Assembly (NCBI GenBank): GCA_030220185.1
Contig: JASPKZ010007281.1
Location: 705,001-769,000, forward strand
From: Diploptera punctata
Taxonomy: Eukaryota > Arthropoda > Insecta > Blattodea > Blaberidae
DNA: 64,000 nucleotides
Reading direction: 5' to 3'
The notes beneath the pieces were generated by a model, which did no database searches, was not told the DNA's origin, and was given only the letters and a program-made list of their open reading frames with translations. Positions 21,861 through 31,328 of this stretch are shown here, piece by piece. Made by a program: the position numbers and the translations under genes. Within the stretch, counting starts at the first letter, position 1. The number at the start of each line of letters is the position of its first letter.

Positions 21861-22289
21861 TTAAGTTCGCCATATACTCACATTATGGTGAAGGTTGCAT
21901 CAGTTATGTTAATGTTATAGTACCTTACATAATAGTGAATGTAAATTTGTCAACCTTTTTATAAGAATATACAATAGGCCTACTGATATAAGATATAACA
22001 TGAAATAAAATCAATTTCTTCCTTGAACTATTCAATTGTGAGTGTAAAGTAATACAGGTCCTTTTCTTTGATTCGAACGGCATAAATGATGATCATTGTA
22101 TTAAATTTATTTTCCAACTTGCATCATGTACGGTATACTGTTTACAGATGTTTATATTGTACCAAATTGACACAACTATATTAGCGGAGTTTAATAATAA
22201 TATGTCTCATTACCAAAAAAAATTAATAGGCTAAGATTTTTTCTTGTTATTAATTGTATTTAATATATACGATCATAGTGCTGATGAAG
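21861..22289. other. No recognisable feature
   Basis: AT-rich spacer. Confidence 0.45.
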
Positions 22290-22344
22290 TTTTATTTCAC
22301 AAAGTCAATATAGACCCAAATCACCAATTTCAAAAAGTCAAAAA

Positions 22345-22386
22345 GCCAACGCGTTTCAGTAGCGACGCTACCATTATCACGACTTA
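22345..22386 (-). ncRNA. Possible degenerate hammerhead ribozyme core
   Basis: The minus strand has gtgataatg, then a 5-bp stem gtagc/gctac, then tgaaacgcg. This order resembles a hammerhead core (CUGAUGA, stem II, GAAA), which Penelope-like elements are known to carry. The CUGAUGA box is altered, and I could not identify stem III with confidence. Confidence 0.3.
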
Positions 22387-22556
22387 ATATTGATTGAAGA
22401 CAAACAAACTGAAATGTATAAACTAAAAATCAGATATAAACAAACTACGTCACATGACATAATTGATTTGAAATAACATTTGGCGTTATACAACTAATCC
22501 TCATCTGTTTTTATTAACTAAAAGAGGGCGCTGACTAGAATATCCCCTGTTGTTAT

Positions 22557-22905
22557 TCATAATTTTACCTTTGTTTTATACATTTCTAAACTTTCAAAGA
22601 CATCAAGGAATTTAAAATTATTGACCGATCTAACCAGTCTGAGATTACTTTTATCAATAATGTGACAGTGATTAGAAATATATTGAGCAACCGCAGATTT
22701 ATCAATTCTATTCAATTTAGAATTTGCAATATGCTCATTAAATCTGGTTAAAATACGTCTTCTTGTTTGTCCATCATACTTCTTATCACAGTTTATACAC
22801 CCGATATCATAAATACCGGATTTTTTTTTTCAAGAAATCAACTTTATCCTTAGGATTTTCGAGAATACTCTTTAACGACGGACCGGAATTTATTAATTCT
22901 TTATT
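22557..22905 (-). pseudogene. GIY-YIG endonuclease of Penelope-like element
   Basis: The minus strand reads SILENPKDKVDFLKK, then after a frameshift at a T10 run (22821-22830) GIYDIGCINCDKKYDGQTRR, with the GIY box, the CxxC pair typical of Penelope-like elements, and YDG in place of YIG. It continues RILTRFNEHIANSKLNRIDK, SAVAQYISNHCHIIDK, then FKFLDVFESLEMYKTKVKL and a stop at 22557. Members of this family cut target DNA for retrotransposition. This is a truncated, inactive copy. Confidence 0.85.
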
Positions 22906-22909
22906 CACT

Positions 22910-23300
22910 GTCTTTGTGGTCGCGGAGCTAGCGCAAGCGGCTGTCCCGATTAGGGTTTCAGGTTCGAAACCTGGTGGTTCCGGAAGGAATTAGTGGTAAG
23001 CCACACTATGATTTTCTGAGTTTTTCTCGGTATTCTCCCGTTTCCCGAATGTCTTCCCACAAACACTATCCACTTCTCTTCCATCCCCCATCATCTCCAT
23101 TCATCTCCATTCATTCATTTCATATCTCCTTTCACCTCATATCATGTTAGATAAAAATAACCTTATCTGGCAAATCTATGGTGTTTAAAATATGTGATTG
23201 TGGTACACACTAATGTTTATATTAATGACTGCGAGCCTTGTGTTATCTTAGGGCATAAATATGGCCAAAGGGAGCATTGTAAGCCCATCCTGGAGACCTT
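22910..23300 (+). mobile_element. SINE-4 (second tRNA-derived family)
   Basis: The head has tgtggtcgcggagctagcgc and aagcggctgtcccgatt, with B box caggttcgaaacctgg. The following body (tttctcggtattctcccgtt, gtcttcccacaaacac) has no match to SINE-1. The 3' limit near 23300 is uncertain. It directly abuts the Penelope-like fragment. Confidence 0.65.
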
Positions 23301-23769
23301 GGGACCAGACCAAATAAAAATAGGCATGTGTTGTATGTATGAATACTCGAATATGTATTGAAACACGAACAGCATAACATACCGCCTATCACATACAGTA
23401 GATTTCATCCCATTCGTTCCATAAAGTAAAGATGGGTAACACAATTAACAAAACATGAAGATGTCGTTTTAGAGTCTTAAAACATGAACCAGTCTCTTCA
23501 AATCTTATCTAATCTAAACTAACTCTTTATTTGCCAAACTTTCCAGATGATTTTCAGAAAAATCCTTAATTCCAATATAAGGATAACTGCAATAAATATG
23601 ACTAGGTGTAGGATTTCATTGTTAAAATTAAAATTTCAGTATAATATAATGTGAATAATGACTTCGGTACTGCCTTTTGACTAGGTTCTACATACAGAGA
23701 GTTTAATAATACATGCTATCAGTGTTACTTTCTAACTTTTACTACATAAAATATAACATGAAAATCTCA
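23301..23769. other. No recognisable feature
   Basis: AT-rich spacer. Confidence 0.4.
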
Positions 23770-24330
23770 ATAACAAAACCAAATCAATGGCAATATCCAA
23801 GGACCCACTCCGATTTCATTTAGAAATATAAGGGAAAAGTATAGAACAGTTCATGAAATTAAAATATTTAGGAACATAAATTAGTAGCAGCAACAGAATA
23901 ACAGATGAAATCCTCCATCAAGCAAATATGCAAACAAAATATTGGGGATATTTAAACAATACCGTTTGGAAAAATAAAAATTTAAGAATAAATACAAAAG
24001 TAAGAATTTAAAAATTTGTCATGGTTGCAAATGCCGAACAGAAACTAAAAAAAACTAATAAAACAACGGCGAAATTAAAGTTTTAAGGAAAATCCTAGGA
24101 AAATCGCTGATAGAGAAAATTCGCTGTTCTGCTATTAAATAAGAATGTGAAATTGAACCTATAAACCTCTGGATAAATGATAGAAGACTAAATTTGAACG
24201 ATCACATAGATAGAATGGAGAACAGTAGATTAGTGAAGAAAGTACGTCATTGGACACCCCAGCAGAAAAGGCCATTAAGAAGACCACAACTACGATGGAA
24301 GAACGTCACCGGACCTGATGTGAATGAACA
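23770..24330 (+). mobile_element. LINE fragment, C-terminal, highly decayed
   Basis: Plus-strand traces: NKTKSMAISKDP (23778-23813), FMKLKYLGT (about 23850), ITDEILHQANMQTKYWGYLN (23900-23960), NTVWKNKNLRINTKVRI, and LNDHIDRMENSRLVKKVRHW followed by RRPQLRWKN (24190-24300). The pattern NKTK-YLG-IWRNKN-RMEENR-GRPRxRW is that of a LINE C-terminus. Many stops. Confidence 0.75.
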
Positions 24331-24808
24331 CGCAACACGCTCTCAGTTTTTGTGCGTAGAGGAAGAAGAAGGAAAATATCGTAGCCCTAATTTAACGTAT
24401 ATAATATTAATAGGAAGAAATTAAACTTGATTATGTAAATGCCATACATTATGAAGTAATGTTATTTGATTTAGATAGCTACTTAAACAACAAGAATGAT
24501 CAAAACAGAATAGAATATAATAGAACAAGAGCATTAGTAAAATAATATACCAGAAAATTAAATAGAGAACATTGGGATACATACATAGCAGAAATGGAAA
24601 ACAATTTACACGGAAGGCAAGACCAAGTAGGCCTATATAAATTTATAAGAAGCCTTAATTCTGAAGTAAAAGACAAAACAAATCTGCTAACTATACAAGA
24701 TATAGAATTAGAAATTATTATAAAGAACTGTGGATGGACAAACAAAATAAAGAATAAATAACACTCGTAGAAACAAATGAACAATATGCAGAAGTAGATG
24801 AACTAGAG

Positions 24809-25596
24809 GTGCAAGAAATGATAGAAATATTAAAGAAATGTAAAAATAATAAAGCATGCGGGATAGACAATATAAACATAGAATTGACAAAAAATGTCCC
24901 AAAGAATTTTCAAGAAAGATTATTAAAATTATATAAAAAGAGCTGGAAACAAAATACAATACCAGAAGAATGGAAAATTGGAAAAATAATCTCAGTATTT
25001 AAAAAGGCGATAAAACAAAGCCAGAAAACTATAGAGGCATAAACTTATTATGTGCAGCATACAAAATATATGCAAAAATGATCAACCAAAGAGTAACAAC
25101 TATGGTAGATTCAATAATATCAGAAGAGCAGACAGATTTTAGGAAAGGAAGAAGCTGCACAGACAACGTATTCACTTTAAAACAAATAATAGAAAAGCGA
25201 AGAGAATTCAACTTAGAGACGCACATCCTCTTTATAGATTATAAGAAGCCCTTTGATAAAGTGTCTAGACCAAAATTATGGAACATATTAAATGAAAAAG
25301 GAATTGCACTACACTTGATAGCAGTAATTAAGAAAATGTATGAGAAAACAAAAATAAATCAATTGGAACCAATACATATAAGAGGAGGAGTTAAACAAGG
25401 TTTTCCACTATCAACCACTCTTTTTAACATTTATTTTGACGACATGATAAGATCATGGAAGCAAATGATGGGGGGGGGGGAAATTAAGTTAAGAAATATA
25501 GTAATAAAAACAGTAGCCTTTGCAGATGACCAGATTTTAGTAGCAAAAACAGAGGACGAACTACAAAGAATGCTACATAAACTAAATGAAATATAA
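24809..25596 (+). pseudogene. L-E reverse transcriptase
   Basis: RT blocks in order: LKKCKNNKACGIDNINIELT (24830-24890), WKIGKIISVFKK (about 24975), a one-base break near 25010, NYRGINLLCAAYKIYAKM (25030-25080), EEQTDFRKGRSCTDNVFTLK (25120-25180), LFIDYKKPFDKVSRPKLWNI with the first catalytic aspartate (25230-25285), GGVKQGFPLSTTLFNIYFDD (25385-25440) and TVAFADDQILVAKTEDELQR with the FADD box (25510-25570). A run of ten G at about 25470-25480 lies between the last two blocks. RNA-templated DNA synthesis is the family role. Confidence 0.9.
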
Positions 25597-26215
25597 AAAA
25601 AGTACAACATGGAAATATCATCAGAAAAATAAAAAAATGGCTTTCAAGGGCACTCATCCAGTTCGGACAAAGATCATATTAGAAAATAAACCAATAGAAC
25701 AAGTGGTAAGATATAACTTCCTAAGTTGCGAAATATCACCCATAGCAGAAACAGATATAAATAACAAAATAAATAAGTTTAATTATATAACAGGAGCACT
25801 AAAAAGAACTTTGAAAAATAAAGCCAGGAAAGACTCTATAATGAAATTATACAAGACAATGGCAGTGCCTATTATTACTTACAGATCCGAAACATGGACA
25901 GTGACAACACAACAATCTGCCAGAATACAAGCTGCTGAAATGAAATTCCTCAGACCAATAGCAGGATATCAAAGAACAGACAAAAAACAAAACACAGAAA
26001 TAAGACAACTAAAAGTAGAGGAATTAAACAAAACAATAGAGAAATGCAGAACAAACTGGAAAGAACACTTGGTAAGGATGACTGAGAATAGAATACCAAA
26101 AGCAGCATACAACTATTCACCACGAGGAAGAAGAAGTTTGGGAAGACCAAAGAAAAGATGGAAACAGCAGCAAATTTGGAGCCGGAACAGGCTAGTAAAT
26201 AAGCCTAAACCGTGA
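25586..26215 (+). pseudogene. L-E LINE C-terminal region
   Basis: An open frame of about 209 codons that continues the RT after a frameshift. It includes KKMAFKGTHPVRTKIILENK, YNFLSCEISPIAETDINNKI, KLYKTMAVPIITYRSETWTV, AAEMKFLRPIAGYQRTDKKQ, WKEHLVRMTENRIPKAAYNY and RGRRSLGRPKKRWKQQQ. No enzymatic motif is assigned to this basic tail. The first residues before KKMAF lie in the wrong frame relative to the RT, so this frame's own ATG (25586) is probably not biological. Confidence 0.85.
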
Positions 26216-26216
26216 C

Positions 26217-26241
26217 GAAGAAGAAGAAGAAGAAGAAGAAG
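26217..26241 (+). repeat. (GAA)n tail
   Basis: Trinucleotide array at the 3' end of L-E. Confidence 0.9.
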
Positions 26242-26379
26242 ATAGCACCATGAATAATTTTTATCTCGAACTAACTCATTCCCTGGCGTTGCTCGGGTAT
26301 TTATTTATCCAAACGTTTTAACATCAATCAGCATAATGAACCCAAAAAGTATTATCGGTTAATTTGATGATATTACTTC

Positions 26380-27030
26380 CCCTCAACCATTAGGGCTGCT
26401 AGATTTTAAACTTGGACTTAAACGTCATCAAAGTTATCACCAATCAAAGAAGCGAACCCGAAAACCAAGATTTCGACAAAATTCTCGATCATTTTGGAAA
26501 TTTTATTTCCCACTCCTTCTAATCCCCTTATCGGTGCAAGGAAAAAACACCTGAGCATAACTGGCATCAGGACTTTCACCAATAAACTTAGAGACCCCAT
26601 AGAACTATGGATTCAAACAAATCTGGGAACTTTTAACATCTTAGTTTTCACTCGTTAGCACCGTCAAATTTCGGCTTAAATGTCATTTTGGTTGTTATCA
26701 ATGATCTTAGCGACCAAACATATTCTGAGTTCGACACTAAACTTAATCACCATCGTCGTCTTCTAGAATTAGACATATTGGTTTGTTCTTACTTATAATT
26801 GCTCATGCCATCTCTTTAATGGTCGAACTATATGTTTTGACACCTAAACTAATTTTAATGCATCTTCTAATCTTAGTTTCCAACCATTGTTACTCTTGTC
26901 GCCCTTCTTTGGGTGATATGGATCAAAATTTGGTATAAATGTCACCGGGACTGCCACTAATTGGCTTAGCGACATCAAAATCTATGAATGCGACACTAAT
27001 ATTTGTCGTTTTCGACTTTATAATATATAT
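26380..27030 (+). repeat. Degenerate tandem repeat block (R), copy 1
   Basis: A phrase recurs several times: caccaat(c/a), then cttagcgac, then (t)atgaattcgacactaa, then ggcttaaatgtcat, for example near 26435-26475, 26570-26610, 26680-26745 and 26930-27000. The block ends gacactaatatttgtcgttttcgac. The same phrases and the same ending occur at 63340-64000. Units are roughly 150-250 bp and strongly diverged. No coding potential. Confidence 0.65.
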
Positions 27031-27235
27031 TTGTTGTATATTTCACCTCGCCTCCTTCCCTCTTTGGTGTGCTAAATATCTCTTAACCCCACGGATCTTT
27101 TACAGATTTTAAGTTATATCCCTCTTAATATCCAGCGCCTAGGTGTGCTACGGGTATTTTCCTGCTTACAGTCATATTCCCGGTTCATACTTTATGTGTA
27201 CCATATTTGGTTAAAATATACATATATACATTACA
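27031..27235. other. No recognisable feature
   Basis: Short spacer, possibly an extension of block R. Confidence 0.4.
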
Positions 27236-27535
27236 TGTAAAGAAAATTTAGTAATAGCAGATGTGACAGTTTTGGACAGAAAAAGAAGTGAATATATTAA
27301 AAAAGACTTAAATGTTTTTAATTTAATAAATAGAACTGACAATATGAGATACAAATGGTATGAACATATTAAAATAATGTTTACAGATAGAATCACTCAG
27401 CTGTTTAAAAGCACAAACCAATAGGACATAGAAGTGTTGGATGCGCATTTACTAGATGGGAAGATTAATTAAATCCCACTTGATGTGAAAACAGGTCGAA
27501 AGGCCTAATTTCATGAAGTAGAAGAAGACGAAAAT
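27236..27535 (+). mobile_element. L-E LINE 3' end
   Basis: Decayed C-terminus (TVLDRKRSEYIKKDLNVFNL, NRTDNMRYKWYEHIKIMFTD) and the 3' stretch cccacttgatgtgaaaacag, gtcgaaaggcctaatttcat, ending gaagtagaagaagacg. Very similar to 30236-30525. Confidence 0.8.
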
Positions 27536-27855
27536 ATAAAATCTAATGCCTGAATCATCATTATTCCTTGTTTAATATCCTTTTAACAAAACATTTTATA
27601 TGGTGTATTTTATGAATCATCACACTATATATTCAGCTAAATTACTTTGAATGAGAAATAGTCACGTTCCAAATTTCGTGTTCCTTTTTTGTTTCAATGC
27701 TTTATGAGTTCTTTTATAATACAATTGAAAATAATAACTATAAATATTTTAATCAGATTGATGGTATTTTAAACAATCCTATATATATTTTTTTTTTATT
27801 ATTGACTTCGTACATCTCAATGATGGATAAATCATATTTGAAGAGAAAAATTATA

Positions 27856-27929
27856 CGCTCAGACCGGGACTTGAACCCGGGACCCTTGGTTCTCTAGACC
27901 AAGTGCTCTACCAACTGAGCTACCTGAGC
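27856..27929 (-). tRNA. tRNA-like gene T1
   Basis: Cloverleaf on the minus strand: acceptor gctcagg/tctgagc (seven pairs including one G-T), D stem gctc/gagc, A box tagctcagttgg, T stem ccggg/cccgg, B box ggttcaagtcc. A TTTTT terminator follows within 12 nt. The anticodon arm is either 5 bp with a 9-nt loop or 6 bp (cttggt/accaag) with loop ctagaga, reading AGA. An AGA anticodon would mean serine, but the long variable arm of tRNA-Ser is absent. Function is therefore doubtful. Confidence 0.7.
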
Positions 27930-28148
27930 AAGTACCGATCTAAACGCAAATCTTTCTCTATATACATTGTAATTCCCATCCACCAAATGCTGTGAAGCCA
28001 TGCTTCTATCTTGCAAATGGCGGCTCCTTTATTAAGAAGACATATTTGGGAATTATACATTACAGCCAGTACGGCTTTTTCCAAGTTTTTATTATTGACT
28101 TCGTACATCTCAATGATGGATAAATCATATTTGAAGAGAAAAATTATA

Positions 28149-28222
28149 CGCTCAGACCGGGACTTGAACCCGGGACCCTTGGTTCTCTAGACCAAGTGCT
28201 CTACCAACTGAGCTACCTGAGC
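28149..28222 (-). tRNA. tRNA-like gene T2
   Basis: Identical in sequence to T1, 293 bp further on and in the same orientation, with the same leader (gtttagatcggtactt) and trailer (gtataatttttctcttcaaa). Confidence 0.7.
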
Positions 28223-28286
28223 AAGTACCGATCTAAACGCAATATACAATGTATATAGAGAAAGATTTGCGTTTAGATCGGTACTT

Positions 28287-28360
28287 GCTCAGGTAGCTCA
28301 GTTGGTAGAGCACTTGGTCTAGAGAACCAAGGGTCCCGGGTTCAAGTCCCGGTCTGAGCG
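28287..28360 (+). tRNA. tRNA-like gene T3
   Basis: Identical to T1 and T2 but on the plus strand. It faces T2 head to head across the palindrome centre. Confidence 0.7.
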
Positions 28361-28579
28361 TATAATTTTTCTCTTCAAATATGATTTATCCATCATTGAG
28401 ATGTACGAAGTCAATAATAAAAACTTGGAAAAAGCCGTACTGGCTGTAATGTATAATTCCCAAATATGTCTTCTTAATAAAGGAGCCGCCATTTGCAAGA
28501 TAGAAGCATGGCTTCACAGCATTTGGTGGATGGGAATTACAATGTATATAGAGAAAGATTTGCGTTTAGATCGGTACTT

Positions 28580-28653
28580 GCTCAGGTAGCTCAGTTGGTA
28601 GAGCACTTGGTCTAGAGAACCAAGGGTCCCGGGTTCAAGTCCCGGTCTGAGCG
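28580..28653 (+). tRNA. tRNA-like gene T4
   Basis: Identical to T3, 293 bp downstream. The insert ends 21 bp later, inside the trailer, at the target-site duplication. The linker between T3 and T4 contains a 62-codon frame (28401-28589), duplicated exactly in the left arm, but nothing marks it as a real gene. Confidence 0.7.
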
Positions 28654-28674
28654 TATAATTTTTCTCTTCAAATA

Positions 28675-28994
28675 AATCCTATATTTATTTAGGCTTACAT
28701 TATTTTCAATAATACGATTATTATTGGCCACCAATAATGACATATGGTGAAATGAAATATACTGTTTTACACAGTTATGAAGAATCGATTGGAAGGAATG
28801 TCGATACTGAAATCTGTATAAATGTTGATCACATGAGCATTATTAGCGATGATAGAAATGTATCCATTTCCACTGTTAGTTGTAGCACATAAACGTATTT
28901 CATACAAAATATATTCAATATATCCTACCGTTGTCTACTTTTCAAACCTCCGCGGTTGTCAAAAAATTTACAGTGTAAACTGAGCTGTTAGTTT
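28675..28994. other. No recognisable feature
   Basis: AT-rich spacer after the palindrome's target-site duplication. Confidence 0.4.
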
Positions 28995-29755
28995 TGATAA
29001 TATAGTATTATAGTGAGGAAATACTAAAAGCCAAGACACATATTATCTTAAATATCACAAGATATTGCGGCTAGAAATTAAGATCAATAAACTAAATATA
29101 TGATTACACGTAGAAATACATTTTATAATAAGAATGGACAAACAAGGAAAATTGTGAAGAAGTGGAGGAATTCTGATACCTAGATTCAATAATAATTATT
29201 AAAAGGATTGAGATGCAGGGACATATTAAACAGACTGAACTCTGAAATCGTTTTTATTAGGAATTGCAGGATTCTTATTATACCGACTTCTCTCGAAAAG
29301 TGTTAAACTAAATATACGACATGTAAAACAATTATTATTCTACCGATTATATTATATGGATGAGAAACAGTGTCTCCTACTGAGAGGATACAAGACTGCG
29401 AGTGTTTGAGAATAAAGTGCTTAAGAAAACGTTTGATTCTAATATATGAACAAACATGTGAAAACAATAACAATACATAACAATTAGCTATATGATATTT
29501 ATAGAACGCTAGAATGCTATAAGCGGATTCAAGTTTCATACAGCAAGCAGGGCTTGTTACAAGAATGGGGTATGGAAAAAATATTTTCGAAACTTCTTGT
29601 TCAATAGCCTGGGTGAATGCGTCCTATTGATAGGATTATAATGTTGTGGGAGAAAAATATTAAAACGATTTAAGGGACGTAAATAATTTTTCAGGAAAGG
29701 GATGTATGGAGAGCTTTTCCGTGCTGCCATAAATAGTGCCAGTTAGTTAGTTATT
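28995..29755 (+). mobile_element. L-A LINE fragment, degenerate
   Basis: The same region as 9456-10365 at lower identity: gaggaaatactaaaagccaa, gaaattaagatcaataaact, tatattatatggatgagaaa and gtgtttgagaataaagtgct. It ends agtgccagttagttagttat. No usable frame remains. Confidence 0.75.
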
Positions 29756-29774
29756 CGATATGTTTTATTAAAAT

Positions 29775-29928
29775 TTACTTACTTACTTACTTACTCTCTG
29801 GCACTATCGAACCCGTAGGTTCATGGCCGCGCGGACATAAGCTCTCCATACATCCCTATCCTGAGCTAATGTTTTCCAATCATTACCTGTATAATCTACT
29901 TCCCTCAAATCATAGTTAATGTTGTTCT
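29775..29928 (-). mobile_element. L-A LINE 3' end with (AAGT)n tail
   Basis: The plus strand reads (ttac)n, then tctctggcactatcgaaccc, gtaggttcatggccgcgcgg and agctctccatacatccctat. It is cut off at 29928 by a hairpin element. Its tail abuts the tail of the plus-strand L-A copy ending at 29755, so two L-A ends meet tail to tail. Confidence 0.85.
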
Positions 29929-30136
29929 TACAATATAAAAATTTAATACCCGAGATCTCAGTTTTTCTCAACTTTGGATGTAGGATGTGGTACTTTCAAA
30001 GCATGTTATGCTTCATCTTCAGCTTGTAAATCGGTACTCAAAGCTGAAGTTGAAACATATTCTTCGGAAGTACTCCACATCACACAGCCAAAGTCGAGGA
30101 AGACTGAGATCTCAGGTATTCTATTTTTATATTGTA
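29929..30136. mobile_element. Hairpin MITE, probable TA target site
   Basis: Imperfect inverted arms of about 69 bp (29929-29997 and 30067-30136) share acaatataaaaat, gagatctcag and gatgtgg in opposite orientation. The interior contains a second pair (cttcagctt against aagctgaag). The ends can be read as TA|CAATATAAAAAT...ATTTTTATATTG|TA, which suits a Tc1/mariner-type MITE. It interrupts an L-A tail. Confidence 0.7.
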
Positions 30137-30235
30137 AATTTTACATAGTAACCTCAACGGTGTTTTGTCTTGAAATTTAAAAGTATCGATGTTCAATTAA
30201 CATAATTGATATTCCAGGTAATTGACATAAGGATT

Positions 30236-30525
30236 CAAAAGCAGGTGTGACAATTTTGGACAAGAAAAGAACTGAGGATATTAGGAATGACTTAAATATT
30301 TTCAATTTAACAAATAGAATTGACAACATGAGAAACAACTGGTATGAACATGTCAAGAGAATGCCTACAGATAGAATCCCTCAGCTGTTACTAAAGTACA
30401 AACCAATAGGACATAGAAATGTTGGACGCCCATTTACTAGATGGGAGGATTCATTAAATCCCACTTGATGTGAAAACAGATCAAAAGGCCTAATTTCATG
30501 AAGCAGAAGAAGAAGAAGAAGATTC
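30236..30525 (+). mobile_element. L-E LINE 3' end with (GAA)n tail
   Basis: Encodes VTILDKKRTEDIRNDLNIFN, LTNRIDNMRNNWYEHVKRMP, TDRIPQLLLKYKPIGHRNVG and RPFTRWEDSLNPT, then a stop at 30466. A short 3' UTR (caaaaggcctaatttcatga) and (GAA)n at 30506-30521 follow. The frame is open through this segment, so it is a fairly recent 5'-truncated insertion. Confidence 0.85.
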
Positions 30526-30711
30526 AAAACTGATCATTTTCATCAGAAATATATTATTTCATAAGTGAATTCTTATCAGGTCCTATAAGTGTATCAAATG
30601 GATCTAACGGCTTAATTACCCTTCAGAAAGAATTTATGTTCAGTTTCTCTACCTTAATACATATCATTGACACGATCGTTTTTCAAGCCTGGAACCGGTT
30701 GCTGAAGAGAT

Positions 30712-30922
30712 ATAAAGAGTAATATTAAAATATGTATACAGTCAATATGCCCATTTCACCAATTAATGTTGAGTCAATATCTGGTCTTGAGAATGACAGC
30801 TTGGCTGTGGAAACTTGTTGACCATTTTAAAACATTAATTGGTGAAATGGGCATATTGACTGTATACATATTTTAATATTTTATCACCAAGACGATCACT
30901 TGTGTATTAAATAAAGAGTAAT
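30712..30922. mobile_element. Foldback insert with perfect 50-bp inverted repeats
   Basis: 30721-30770 and 30831-30880 are exact reverse complements over 50 bp (core atatgcccatttcaccaatt). The spacer is 60 bp. The direct repeat ataaagagtaat at 30712-30723 and 30911-30922 brackets the structure and may be a target-site duplication. No coding sequence. Confidence 0.8.
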
Positions 30923-31328
30923 GTTTTATTTAATTGAATAAATATTACAAATCATAAATTATTATTTTCTCATACTCTCAACGAAAATAAAAATAATGTT
31001 TTGTGTAATAACATATGTAACCCAAACCATGTAATATTAAAATAAAAACATTGGCATTTCCAAGAAAACAGTATATGAAGTACAATTACATTAAATTATT
31101 ATAAGTTTATTTACCGCAATAAAATTTATAAAACGCGATATCAATGCAGATAGAGGAGTACTTCAAGGAACTACTAATGGTAATATCGTCTTCAAAATCT
31201 ACGAGATCTTGGATGTTGATGATTATGTTCCAAATACTGTATATATTATACCTAATATCTCTGAGAATGAAATATTTCGCATTTCTAAACAGTGGTTTCA
31301 ATTCTGGAAATATTCATTTTTATATCAT
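30923..31328. other. No recognisable feature
   Basis: AT-rich spacer. Confidence 0.4.

Larger units (their letters stand above)
22290..22905 (-). mobile_element. Penelope-like element, 3' end
   Basis: Minus-strand remnant made of the GIY-YIG endonuclease end of the single ORF followed by a 3' non-coding region (22556-22290). The latter includes a short stem (ggtagcgtcgctact) next to gaaacgcg. The agagggcgctg motif at 22521 and the gaaacgcgtt motif are typical of Penelope-like element ends as I recall them. The reverse transcriptase part is absent, and SINE-4 lies directly beyond it. Confidence 0.8.
24430..26243 (+). mobile_element. L-E LINE, best preserved copy, with (GAA)n tail
   Basis: Covers the linker after the endonuclease (DSYLNNKNDQNRIEYNRTRA), the whole reverse transcriptase and the C-terminal domain. 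It ends at a stop at about 26213, immediately followed by (GAA)n at 26217-26241. Other L-E 3' ends are at 27236-27535, 30236-30525 and (minus) 15118-15750. The endonuclease and 5' end are missing. Only a few frame breaks (about 24770, 25010, 25596) suggest it is younger than most LINEs here. Confidence 0.9.
27775..28690. mobile_element. Palindromic insertion of four tRNA-like genes, flanked by 16-bp TSD
   Basis: The direct repeat aatcctatatatattt (27775-27790) / aatcctatatttattt (28675-28690, one mismatch) brackets an insert whose left arm (27791-28242) and right arm (28266-28674) are inverted copies with no difference that I can see beyond their ends. Each arm is a head-to-tail pair of a 74-nt tRNA-like gene separated by about 219 bp (period 293). 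The left arm ends in T10 next to the duplication, which on the minus strand is a poly(A) tail. The 23-bp centre reads tatacaatgtatatagagaa. Confidence 0.92.

Noticed and set aside
27920..28589. Two identical 62-codon frames in the arms of the tRNA palindrome
   Set aside because: The identity follows from the palindrome itself. The frames run into tRNA leader sequence and have no family resemblance or independent evidence.
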